Positions 52,005 through 62,300 of a stretch of 64,000 nucleotides of DNA are shown here, piece after piece. The stretch spans positions 2,046,001 through 2,110,000 of the forward strand of contig RQOL01000616.1 of the NCBI GenBank assembly GCA_013076295.1, given 5' to 3'. The notes beneath the pieces were generated by a model. That model did no database searches. It saw only the letters and a program-made list of their open reading frames with translations, and was not told where the DNA came from. How positions within the stretch are numbered: the stretch's first letter is position 1; each line of letters starts with the position of its first letter. This DNA is from Sanderia malayensis (taxonomy: Eukaryota; Cnidaria; Scyphozoa; Semaeostomeae; Pelagiidae). The position numbers and the translations under genes were made by a program.

Positions 52005-55000
52005 ATGTCTGAAGTTGTTGATTGTATTTCTTGGATCGTAAGGAAGACATGTTGGTCATTTTGGATCTGCATGAAATTTATAGGCCTGCGTTTATTAGAT
52101 CTACTCGGTTTGATTTTCAACATTCTTGCCTGCCTCACAATAGTGAGATTACCATGCATGATACGTCAGTTTAAAGACATGGACATTGAGGAATGGAGAT
52201 ACGTTGGCCTTGTTCAATTACTGATATTCATTTCAGACATCCCTGCAATGATTGCTAGCTTATTTCTCATATTCACCGTCTACCGGCTTTTTCCGTTGTA
52301 TGAGGAATTAAAAGAAGAAGATTGTAAATGGGATTTTGAGGAGAAATCTTATGATGAAATCTACTATGCTGGCTGCAAACCGCGTGGAATCATACTGAAA
52401 CATTTCTTTTTGCTTTTTTTTGATGTTCTGTTCATACCTGCTGGCCTACTTTGTCTATGTTCATGGCGCTGCGTTCTGTTTATCAAGGCTGTAAAAAGTA
52501 CCAAGGATTCGTGGGATAGGCGCTTGGAATGCTACAAGCAGCTTGGCCTCCTACTCACCGATATTCCATGCGTTATTTTAGGTGCAATATGCGTCTGCAG
52601 TTGGCGTTTGCCGTTCATGATTCACAGTGCCATGATGTATAAAAAAAGGCACAGGCGCAATGGATTGGAGGAGTGGGAATGGGATGATGAGAAATGGCAT
52701 GCGTTTCGTCAATTTTTCTATCTCTTAATTGATATTCCTTGCATACTTTGTTTCGTCATTTCAATGTTCACGTGGAGAATGCCCTTCGTGATTTATAATT
52801 TGAAGCAAATCAAAGTCGATGATGAGGATATGGAATGGGATGTGAGAAGGCTATTCATCTGTGAATTTGGTCTCATTTTTGTTGATTTACCATGCATCAT
52901 CTGTTTCTTCATCGTGTTATCGACAATATGGAGGCTTCCATTTTTCATCAAGAACAGCGGAAATATTTTACAACACAAGTCTCACAAGCAATGGAGAATT
53001 CGTGGTGAATCTCTGAAACAATGTGGCTTGTTTTTCATCGACTTGGGGTGCTTGCTGTTGGGAATAATTGTGTCTGTCACATTGTGGAGGCTGTATCCAC
53101 TGCAAAGAGACATCAGAAGACTCATACACAGGAAGTATGAAGCAGCAAGAAGAGAATCAGCTGGCGATGCTAAGGAAGAAAACAGAGAAACGGATGCTGG
53201 AAGGGAAATTGCAGTGGCTGCAGCATCATCTTCCACTTCCAATCCTGATTCTGCCGTTGCAGAGATTGAAGGAGACAAGATTAGAGTAGCAGAAGCAGAT
53301 AAGGGTGATAAAGAAATCATTACAGAGGTTTTTGTTGCATCGGCTGTTGAAGAAGAAAGCCACGCGATTTCTCACTTGTCCAATGAAGAAGAAGTTGGTA
53401 GTAATTTTTCAAACGAGTCTTCCAATCGCAAATCAAAGAGGAAAACCGCTTGGAAGATACGCAAAACGATTTGTCTTCATTTTGTCATGCTCCTCGTTGA
53501 CATACCTGCATTTGCGTGCCTTTGTGTTCTGATTGTAACAGGTATCAGAATGCCAAAGATTCTGTCTACATTTCTCCAAACCGGAGACATTTACATGGAA
53601 TTCGCAATCACAATTTACCACCAGACATTTGTACTGTTTGTGGATTTGATCTTCATTTTACTCTTCTTCATTCTGATGCTCATACGTCCTGTGACGTCAT
53701 GGGTATGTCTGCTCGAAGACGAGGAGCACATGAAGTACAGGTTGCTCTGTCATCACATGCAGTGGGTTCCAGATGTCGTTGCTAAACGGGGTAAGATATG
53801 CGACGCGATGGAGGAGCTTGTGAGTGTCAAGTTGAAAGTGTACGCCATACCGTCGAATTTTCGTGCTGCGTTGGAGGAAATTCATGGTCCATACATGAAG
53901 AAGTTGAAGAGAATCAAGGAGACGATGGTCAAGCTTGACTTAGATCCTGACTACTTGCATTTGCTTACGTGTGTGATGTGGTGGGAAGACAAACGTATTG
54001 AGAAAATTACGAGAAAGTACACGTGTGAATATAACTACTTATTACGACCGGATTCTAGTGTGCGACGGGATAACATGCAGAAGTGGAACAGAGAGATGTT
54101 TGAATACAACGCAAAAGTCTCTGAACAGTATACAGAACTGGAGAAGTTTGTTCCAACAAAGGTTCCACTGTGGACTGTCAGAACCGGGCTATCAACGCGG
54201 ACGAGAAAAGAGACACAGCTTGTCTTGATCAACTGTCTTCCACGGGGTGACGTCTTTTTGATGATCATCGCTCTCCTTTGTTGTCTACCGCTGTACAGAG
54301 CTCCGAAGTTGATCAAGAAACTGTATACACGATGGTACGACAGAGCACACATTATACTGCAAACATTGAAAATGTACGGTCTCGATGTCCTGACAGTGCT
54401 ACGCATCCTTCTCGTGTTCGTGTGCATCTATCGTGCGCCTGCACTAATCGCTGACATATCCATAGATATCGTGGAAAAACGCAGTTGGAAGGCTGTCCGC
54501 AAAACAGCACAGAGATATCCAACAATGCTCCTAGAGGACTTGTTCAGTCTCATCAAAACGTTGCTGAGTTGGAAGACGCCTCGCTTTATCCTAACAGCCC
54601 TGTTATTTTTCATCTTTATGCCTGCTGACATGCTGCTGACTGTTGCCAAACTCTGCACGGCGAACGACTGCACTGCTTACATCTTAACCGGTACACTGTA
54701 TGCTGCGTTTACAAGCTTCCCATTCGTGTTATCATTCTATCTTGGTGGCAAATTGTTGGCCCTCGGTGTCGGCTGGGTTTCGATGCCTGTCACTTGTGTA
54801 TATATTGGTCTGCTTCTTCTCATGCTGGCTTGCATGGTCCGGGCTTTGGTCAAGAACCGTACGGACCTGCTGATGGTTCCAGAACCCCCTGACTATCTAC
54901 ACTGGAACTGGTACAATGCGCACGTTGTTGTCATGGAGATTCTCGAATTGCTACAATTGATAGCATTGGTCTTTAGCTTGTCTGACATCCCTGTTTACGG

Positions 55001-57155
55001 TGGAAAGGTGCTGAACGAAATTTCAAATTACTTGTTGTTTTCATTCATATCATTCCAGTTCAAATTGTCGATGGCATTCGTGCTGTTTGTAATTTGGTTC
55101 TTTCTCAGTGGTGCGCCGACCATATTTGAGCACATACTAGAAGATCTAACAGAAGGCACGTGTGCAAATCACATGGGCTGGCGGATGGCCATGTCCCTCT
55201 TTTCCAACACACTGTTTGTGACCATGATGGAGAATTTCGCATCCTGCTTTTCCTGTTCATACACAAAATGCCCAGCAGGAGTCAGTTACGATCTATTGCC
55301 ATCCAATTCAACGTGCTTCAAGGCGTATCTTTCCGAGGCCCCCTCGTACGACTGTTGGAGTGGAGACCACAGGTTAATTGCTTTATTCGGACTATTTGCT
55401 CTGCTTTGGTACACGACAACATCTTTCATGGCAACCATACAATACGGTGATCCAGGCATGAAAGCACAAGACATCGAGTTCTCACCTGCCTATAATTTGA
55501 TCGCCAATTTCATCAAGGCGATCATGGTGATATCTGTAGTTAACATTACAACCAGTAACGTTGCCGTGCTTATTGTATTAATTGCTGGCAACCTTGTGCT
55601 CATACTTCACACTTTGCTATTCAAGACTGTGTTCAAATTTCCCGCGGCAAGTTCTCGCAGCTTCATGGTTTGGAGGGTAGCCTCGTTTTCATCCGGCCTC
55701 ATTGCAGCTGTGGCCATGGTTATTGCGCATGCACTCGAGAAGCCCGGCAACAAGATACCGCTGATCATATTTGGTGCAGGCACACTAGTGGCTTTGATGA
55801 CTGCATTGGCTATCTCGATTTTGCTGCGGAGACCAGGGAAGCTGGATGAAACCAGAGAGAGCTTCAAGGGTCGTTTACTTGCATTGGAAAAGCGTTTGGT
55901 CAATGATGCACTCGTACTTGGCTCTTGGAAGGAGCAACATAAAACATGGAGACGGCTGCTTTCTAGTGTTCATGAAGCCAGGAAAGATGATTATATTTAT
56001 GACAAAGCTGCCTGGGACTCCCTAAAACAAAGGGAAGCAGAACCTGAAGCGTTGAGTGAGCCTGCCCGTGTCTCATCCACAGCTGGAGATTTGTCATCGT
56101 TACCACCAGGAGTACCCGAAGGTGCCTTCTCAGCCGAGCCTGGGAAGGAGCCATCTGCACAATCGTCTGCAAAAGTGATCCTCCCTGCAGAAAAGCCACC
56201 TGTGCCATCTTACGGTGCTATCAGGGACGATGTACCAGATTACGGGGACTTCCCAATCCCATCATACGGTGCTATCAGAGATGATGTACCAGATTACGGG
56301 GACTTCCCAATCCCATCTCACGGTTCTATCAAAGTCGATGCACCAGATTACGGCCTCTCACTGGCATTACAAGATCTAGGTAGTGAGGACCAGCCAATGT
56401 TAGCGATGCAGAGAAACGGAGTGAACCTATTGCTACTACTAGAAAATAGCATACACTACAAGACGTACGCCTACTCTTTTCTTGCGCAAAGATCACTGTG
56501 GCTATCCTCTGTTGTGGCCAGCAATTGGACAGGGCTGGAACATTGCTTGGAGATATTGGAAGGTTCACTGGATCAATCATTTGAACGACCATCCAGAATG
56601 GATGTGGCTGTCGGCGAAAAGGCTCTGTCAACAGATAATTTGGAAGATGATCTACGTGATCAAGATCAGCCGCCGGCGTATACGCCCGAATCACGTGATC
56701 CTGTCGTTATTGCTGAAAAAAGTCTTGCGCAGAGAATGGATGCATTGAATGACGTGGCAAGCGTGGAGGTACATGGTGGACATTGGCGAGAGCTGATGGA
56801 CAAAATATTGCCAACTCTGCCTATCATAAAATCATGGCGGTGTGAAAGTGGACAGTTCGATCTTATTATGAAGCGATCTGCTTCGGGCACGATAAAAGAT
56901 ATTGGGCCTAACGGGATAAAATTAGCAAGAGGCGCTACGCTTACGCTTGGTAAAATAACCAGAGGTCGCTTGAGCAAAGAGGCTATTTATTTTGACAAAG
57001 GATTTGAGCCGAAAGGGAGTAAAGGCCCAGTTGGAGTCACTGTTTCGGATATACGGTTCTTATGGAAGAAGGGAACCTGGTATTTGGAGTCACAAGGCAA
57101 AAGTGTCAAGTTGACAGTGGCATTAGATTGTATGAAGGAAATAGAGTGGCGCTGA
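52005..57155 (+). CDS. 1716-residue intronless multi-pass membrane protein, unrecognised family
   Basis: A single open frame encodes about 20 hydrophobic segments. In the N-terminal half, 11 of them share an Asp followed 14-16 residues later by an Arg: D32/R48, D78/R94, D140/R155, D186/R201, D243/R258, D294/R310, D346/R362, D499/R515, D547/R561, D749/R765, D794/R810. The typical text is DIPC...WRLPF. Residues 380-480 are an acidic, Ser-rich loop, and 575-740 a soluble charged segment. Residues 1078-1117 form a Cys-rich loop with an NST sequon. Three 18-residue repeats (PSYGAIRDDVPDYGDFPI) span 1401-1454. A PPAY motif lies at 1556-1559, and a compact C-terminal domain at about 1588-1716. The ATG follows an in-frame TAA, and AATAAA lies at 57410. 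Function is unknown. A transporter, channel or scaffold is possible. It lacks introns, unlike its neighbours. Confidence 0.9.
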   Translation: MSEVVDCISWIVRKTCWSFWICMKFIGLRLLDLLGLIFNILACLTIVRLPCMIRQFKDMDIEEWRYVGLVQLLIFISDIPAMIASLFLIFTVYRLFPLYEELKEEDCKWDFEEKSYDEIYYAGCKPRGIILKHFFLLFFDVLFIPAGLLCLCSWRCVLFIKAVKSTKDSWDRRLECYKQLGLLLTDIPCVILGAICVCSWRLPFMIHSAMMYKKRHRRNGLEEWEWDDEKWHAFRQFFYLLIDIPCILCFVISMFTWRMPFVIYNLKQIKVDDEDMEWDVRRLFICEFGLIFVDLPCIICFFIVLSTIWRLPFFIKNSGNILQHKSHKQWRIRGESLKQCGLFFIDLGCLLLGIIVSVTLWRLYPLQRDIRRLIHRKYEAARRESAGDAKEENRETDAGREIAVAAASSSTSNPDSAVAEIEGDKIRVAEADKGDKEIITEVFVASAVEEESHAISHLSNEEEVGSNFSNESSNRKSKRKTAWKIRKTICLHFVMLLVDIPAFACLCVLIVTGIRMPKILSTFLQTGDIYMEFAITIYHQTFVLFVDLIFILLFFILMLIRPVTSWVCLLEDEEHMKYRLLCHHMQWVPDVVAKRGKICDAMEELVSVKLKVYAIPSNFRAALEEIHGPYMKKLKRIKETMVKLDLDPDYLHLLTCVMWWEDKRIEKITRKYTCEYNYLLRPDSSVRRDNMQKWNREMFEYNAKVSEQYTELEKFVPTKVPLWTVRTGLSTRTRKETQLVLINCLPRGDVFLMIIALLCCLPLYRAPKLIKKLYTRWYDRAHIILQTLKMYGLDVLTVLRILLVFVCIYRAPALIADISIDIVEKRSWKAVRKTAQRYPTMLLEDLFSLIKTLLSWKTPRFILTALLFFIFMPADMLLTVAKLCTANDCTAYILTGTLYAAFTSFPFVLSFYLGGKLLALGVGWVSMPVTCVYIGLLLLMLACMVRALVKNRTDLLMVPEPPDYLHWNWYNAHVVVMEILELLQLIALVFSLSDIPVYGGKVLNEISNYLLFSFISFQFKLSMAFVLFVIWFFLSGAPTIFEHILEDLTEGTCANHMGWRMAMSLFSNTLFVTMMENFASCFSCSYTKCPAGVSYDLLPSNSTCFKAYLSEAPSYDCWSGDHRLIALFGLFALLWYTTTSFMATIQYGDPGMKAQDIEFSPAYNLIANFIKAIMVISVVNITTSNVAVLIVLIAGNLVLILHTLLFKTVFKFPAASSRSFMVWRVASFSSGLIAAVAMVIAHALEKPGNKIPLIIFGAGTLVALMTALAISILLRRPGKLDETRESFKGRLLALEKRLVNDALVLGSWKEQHKTWRRLLSSVHEARKDDYIYDKAAWDSLKQREAEPEALSEPARVSSTAGDLSSLPPGVPEGAFSAEPGKEPSAQSSAKVILPAEKPPVPSYGAIRDDVPDYGDFPIPSYGAIRDDVPDYGDFPIPSHGSIKVDAPDYGLSLALQDLGSEDQPMLAMQRNGVNLLLLLENSIHYKTYAYSFLAQRSLWLSSVVASNWTGLEHCLEILEGSLDQSFERPSRMDVAVGEKALSTDNLEDDLRDQDQPPAYTPESRDPVVIAEKSLAQRMDALNDVASVEVHGGHWRELMDKILPTLPIIKSWRCESGQFDLIMKRSASGTIKDIGPNGIKLARGATLTLGKITRGRLSKEAIYFDKGFEPKGSKGPVGVTVSDIRFLWKKGTWYLESQGKSVKLTVALDCMKEIEWR

Positions 57156-57409
57156 GTTCACATACTCAAGCCAGAGATGCATCATTCATGGTTTTATCTG
57201 GTATGAGATCTAATGGATGAATGCTTTTGCTGTTGTGATTATTATTCAAATTGATGCGATCATGTAACACTGAGGTAAAATTGCGAACACAGTCAAGAAG
57301 GACTCTTTTATAAGGGTAAATTTGATTTTATTATTACATTAGTTTTATAATATTAATGATATTATTTGCAACATACATATATAACATGCAAGTTGTATAA
57401 TGAATTTTG

Positions 57410-57415
57410 AATAAA
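57410..57415 (+). terminator. polyadenylation signal AATAAA
   Basis: AATAAA lies 255 bp after the stop of the large membrane-protein gene, in an AT-rich 3' flank, and is the first clear signal there. Confidence 0.6.
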
Positions 57416-57739
57416 CACATTCATAAATTATTTTTATTTTGTTTTGATAACTTACCAATAGCAGTATTTTAATATCTTCTCGCTACATTTTACAATATTT
57501 TGTTGTATAAATTTGTTATTCCATTATCGATCTTATAAGGTCTGTATCTGACACGCTTTCAAAAGAAGGCCTAGCTTCTCGTAAACATAAGTTTGTACCT
57601 TTGTAAGTTTGTTTGAACAAATTCCGAATTAAAATTTAACAGAATTCGATCATCACATATATTTTTGCTTTGAAATTATTCATTCTATGCATTAGCAATA
57701 TTTGAATCAACTGCTGTTTAACTCCAGATTCTTTCAAGT

Positions 57740-58030
57740 TAATCATTTTGGTCAAATTGAATTTGTAGAAAGGAATAAGATTGATAATGGCATTTCTTCA
57801 TTCGTCGGTTGCAGTAGTGTAGAGGTAGTGCTACTTGGTGTCAATCCGGAGGTTTGTAGTTCGAATCCAGGTGTGTGCAAGATAACTTTTGATGATTTTC
57901 AACCAAACAGACTTTGAAAAGGAATAAAATTGATATTAGCAAACCTTCGAGCATCGGTTGCAGTAGCGTAGAGGTTGTGCTGCGGGGTGTGCACCGACCA
58001 GGTAAGTGGTTCAAGACAAGGGTAAGTCAT
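57740..58030 (+). repeat. left arm of inverted repeat with two tRNA-like units
   Basis: Two related units each contain a tRNA-like A-box region (gcagtagtgtagaggtagtg, 57812 on; gcagtagcgtagaggttgtg, 57959 on). The first also has a B-box-like gtagttcgaatccagg. Each is preceded by an aggaataa(g/a)attgata leader. They look like tRNA-derived SINE heads. They do not fold as an intact tRNA because acceptor-stem pairing is absent. The right arm at 58600-58890 carries the same two units in inverse order and orientation. Confidence 0.65.
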
Positions 58031-58599
58031 AAATTGGTAAGTATTAAAAGTTATTGTGATTACCATTTAGCAAACATTTAAATTTACATGCATTACGATG
58101 CTTATCATTTATCATCTCATGTATAGCTATGTATCGTAACATAGGTCATTCAATCGAAGTTCAAGCGTGAATCATCAATGACGCATGCGCGAAGGTATGA
58201 AAACAAGGACGGTTATGGCACGCGTGGAAAAAAAGATGGGCGGACATCGCACGATTTGAGGAAAAACAAGGGGGAGATAAATTCGCTTTGCGTTACCTCT
58301 AGAGGTGTTTACTTGTAACAAAAAGTTGAACCGCCTCCCCTTAGTTTTTCAACAGCGAGCGTATGACCCCCTACTAGTCATAGCCATTTGCGCGATGTCC
58401 CCCAACTGCCATGCGCAACTATCAACCTACCTACTATTACTATCTACTCTTTCTGCTACATGTGCTATAAATTATTACTTACCTTGAATGATAGGTTACC
58501 AGGTAGTGAAAGCGAACCTATAAGTAGAAGTATAAGTATTTCATAAGTATAAGTATATAAGCATTTCATGATCAGAAGATGGAAATATAATTGAAATGA

Positions 58600-58890
58600 C
58601 TTACCCTTGTCTTGAACCACTTACCTGGTCGGTGCACACCCCGCAGCACAACCACCACGCTACTGCAACCGACGATTGAAGGGATGCTATTATCAATCTC
58701 ATTCCTTTCTATAAAGCCTATTTGGATTGAAAAATATCAAAATTCATCTCGCAGGAGTCTGGATTTGAACTGCAAGCCTCTTGATTGACACCAAGTAGCA
58801 CTACCTCAGCGCTACTGCAAGCAACGATAAACGTAATGCCAAATTTGTTCTCATTAGTTTCTGCAAATTTGATCGACTTGAAGAGTTAAG
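58600..58890 (-). repeat. right arm of inverted repeat with two tRNA-like units
   Basis: The reverse complement of 58601-58644 matches the left arm exactly across ggtaagtggttcaagacaag and its flanks. Further out the tRNA-like blocks match with substitutions (gcagtagcgtggtggttgtg; gcagtagcgctgaggtagtg). The 570-bp spacer between arms has no recognised feature except CGCATGCGCG at about 58183. Confidence 0.65.
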
Positions 58891-59327
58891 CGAATAAATT
58901 TGTAGACAATTTGTTTTGAACTTTTAAACTCGCGTGTTTTAAAATCATGCCTTTATACGCGTACCTATAAAGCGATTCTCACTTGAGACACGAAAGAATA
59001 ACATGATAAAAAAATCGACATTATTATCGGGCAACCTCTTTCAAAATCAAAGATATCTCGCATTCTAAAAACTTGCAAATATTTAATAAATCGACAAACT
59101 GAGTAGAAAATATTATGTTGAATCCGTATTCATACTAAGATGCAATGAAAAATATGCGAAGTTTCGTAACAGTCCGTACTCGTCACATTGACCTGTTAAA
59201 CGATCTTCAACAGCCTCTTCTCGACGTCGTATGCTCTTGCCTCGTTTGCATCTGTAACCTGGTGGCCATTGTTGAGAATATTTCATATTAATCAGAAACA
59301 ATTTCTTCATCATACAGCTTGTCTTCT
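58891..59327. other. 3' flank of NAA15
   Basis: AT-rich sequence with no supported gene. It is expected to contain the minus-strand NAA15 3' UTR. Confidence 0.4.
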
Positions 59328-62300
59328 TCACTCCATAATATCATCGATATCGTTTGATTTACTATCAACAGGACCATTAGATAATTCTTTGTTTGCCGCA
59401 TCGTGATTTGACACCACGGGCGCCTCCACAGCGGCTGGCTTCTCCGCCTGGAAAACTGTGGCCATCGGGAACAGGTTGTGACAGGCTTCCTTGAATTGTG
59501 GCAAAACAGAAGAGCAATCTCCGATAGAGCCATTTTCAAGGCTTTGATACGCAAAAATGCAATTCTAAATAAAGAAAAAGTATCGATTACTTCACGGATG
59601 GCTTGTGTCAACAATGTACCATTAGTTATATCGTCTTATGACCTAACGCATCTTCACAAAGCAAGTGAGCATGTCCACTGTAATGGAAAGCAACACCGAA
59701 GGTCCCTTTTAATTCGCTACTACTATTTAACATGGGTGGCTCCTATTCCTGGATTACTCCACTTACCCTTACCCCTTCTCTTTCGTTGCCGAGTGCTTAG
59801 CAGAGAGGCATAAAGTACAATTTTCAATCCTTAGCATGGCCCGGGTGAAATTTCAACACAACCTTGCGCACCGCAGCCTAGCACCCCACCAATGTAGTAG
59901 GATTCGGTTAACGCTTAATTCAAACAGCATTAAATGAAAAAATACGTTCATTGATAGGAATAATAATATTTTCCTGTCCTTACCTCTAATGTCCTGTCTT
60001 CCAGATCATCTGACATCTCCATGATCAGTTGTGCTGCCTCTTCCTTCTTAGCATTATCCAGGTAATACATCATCTTCGCAACTGTACACAAAGGAAAGGT
60101 ATTATTAAGCAACAATGGTGTAAATCTGAAAATCTAAACAAAACATCGAAAGGTGTTGCGTATTGGAAAGATCGATCACTCATTCCACAATAATTCGAAT
60201 TGTGGAATGAATATAGTTCGAATTCGAATTCGAACTATAGCCAATTCATGTGTTCAAACATTGATGTTAAACTAAGCATACAAAACAAAGTAACAACATT
60301 CATATGAAAAAGGTAGAATTATCCAGTGTATTATTCACCCCCGATGTAAATAACAAAGTGAATATAACTCAAATGATAAAGCCTAACCACACAGGGGGTA
60401 AAACGACTAATTAGGCAAGCTCACCATGAATTTTGCATATCAGAGATGAGTGATGCTCTTTCAAGAACTCTTGGTTGAAATTATCTAGATCTTTACAGGG
60501 CACATAAGAGGGCACCCCCTTCTCAAGCACTGCGTTGACTATCGGCTGGTAACTGTCCTTTGAATCTGCAACTAAAAAAAGAGAAAAACGCTGAAAATCA
60601 GTGAACATACTCAAAGGTTAAACGGAAAAAAGCAAGGCTAACTCCGGGCAGCTAACTCCAGAATGGAGTTGTTAGTTGATTGGTTAGCTAGTTAGTTAGT
60701 CAGTTGATTAGTTAGTTAGTTAGTTAGTTAGTTAGTTGATTAGTTAGTTAGTTAGTTGATTAGTTAATTAGTTAGTTAATTAATTGATTAGCTAGTCAGT
60801 TGATTAGATAGTTAGTCAGTTGATTAGTTAGTTAGTTAGTTGATTAGTTAGTTAGTTAATTAGTTAGTTAGTTAATTGATTAGTTAGTTAGTTAGTTGAT
60901 TAGTTAGTTAGTTAGTTGATTAGTTAGTTAGTTGATTAGTTAGTTAGTTAATTGATTAGTTAGTTAGTCAGTTGATTAGTTAGTTAGTTAGTTGATTAGT
61001 TAGTTAGTTAGTTGATTAGTTAATTAGTTAGTTAATTAATTGATTAGTTAGTCAGTTGATTAGTTAGTTAGTCAGTTGATTAGTTAGTTAGTTAGTTGAT
61101 TAGTTAGTTAGTTAATTGATTAGTTAGTTAGTCAGTTGATTAGTTAGTTAGTCAGTTGATTAGTTAGTTAGTTAGTTGATTAGTTAGTTAGTTGATTAGT
61201 TAGTTAGTTAATTGATTAGTTAGTTAGTTAGTTGATTAGTTAATTAGTTAGTTAATTAATTGATTAGTTAGTTAGTTGATTTGTTAGTTAGTTAGTTAGT
61301 TAGTTGATTGGTTAGTTAGTTAGTTGTTGGTAACCAACTAACTCCAGAGTTAGTTACTTGCTAAAAGCAGCTAGCGTTAGAAAGCAAATACAAGACTGTT
61401 GTTCCTCAATCGTATAGCGTAAAAAGGCGTCAATGTTTCCCCAATCTACGCAATGGGTAGAGCGGTGCAATTACTTGTGGCGACTTACTTGTTTTCGCAA
61501 ACCGAATGATGCATTCATGAAGCTGTGGATGTTTTGGATCGAGGCTGAAAGCTCTTTTGATCGACTGCAGCATCAACAATGGCTTCTCTGCGAAATCAAC
61601 AAATAAATTAGATATGCAGAAACATCAGCAGACTCATAAAGAAAATCTACGTTGTCTATCAACATACAATGTTCGGCAAATAATATTCAGAAGTCCCATT
61701 ACAAAAACTAAACTAGTTCAATTTAAATAAAGTATCCCCGTCTAAAGAAATGATTTGTGTGGAATTCGATTTGTAATTCAATTGAAAAACACGAGAATGA
61801 GAAAGCTAACTTTTCCACCAGAGTAACTTGTAATAATAAATCTACTTAGCCCCATGTCCAACTGCAATTAAAATAGATTTCGACATGCAATAAAAAATCT
61901 GTTACAGGGGACATTGAGTGAACAGCTGAGAGCTTACTTTTCCTGTCGTATATTTCAAATGCCATCAAATGTGTTTCGATCCTGTCTTTTGCAAGAAGTT
62001 GGAGATGGGTGAGGATCTTAATGGCTTCTTCAAGGGGCTTCTCAGTCTGCAAGAAAAATGAAATAATCTATATTAGCAATAAGAATCAATAGTAGCAAAA
62101 AGAAAGACATAAAATTACAAACTAGTCTGATGCAGAATGGAGGAGAAAATATATAAAGAGGAATAGTTAAGTAAAAATACGGACCATTGCGAGAGCTTTG
62201 GCATTGAATCGCTCCTTCTTTTCTTCCTTCTTCTCTCCTTCTTTGTTATCTTTTACTTCAGAAGCTTAAGCAAATAAAAGCAGCGTTATTATACATTATC

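Noticed and set aside
52793..54673. Several minus-strand open frames of 60-130 codons inside the large membrane-protein gene
   Set aside because: The long plus-strand frame explains them as antisense shadows. None has splice signals or domains.
57808..57885. Possible functional tRNA gene
   Set aside because: A- and B-box-like words are present, but no acceptor stem pairs and the anticodon arm does not form. It fits a tRNA-derived repeat better.
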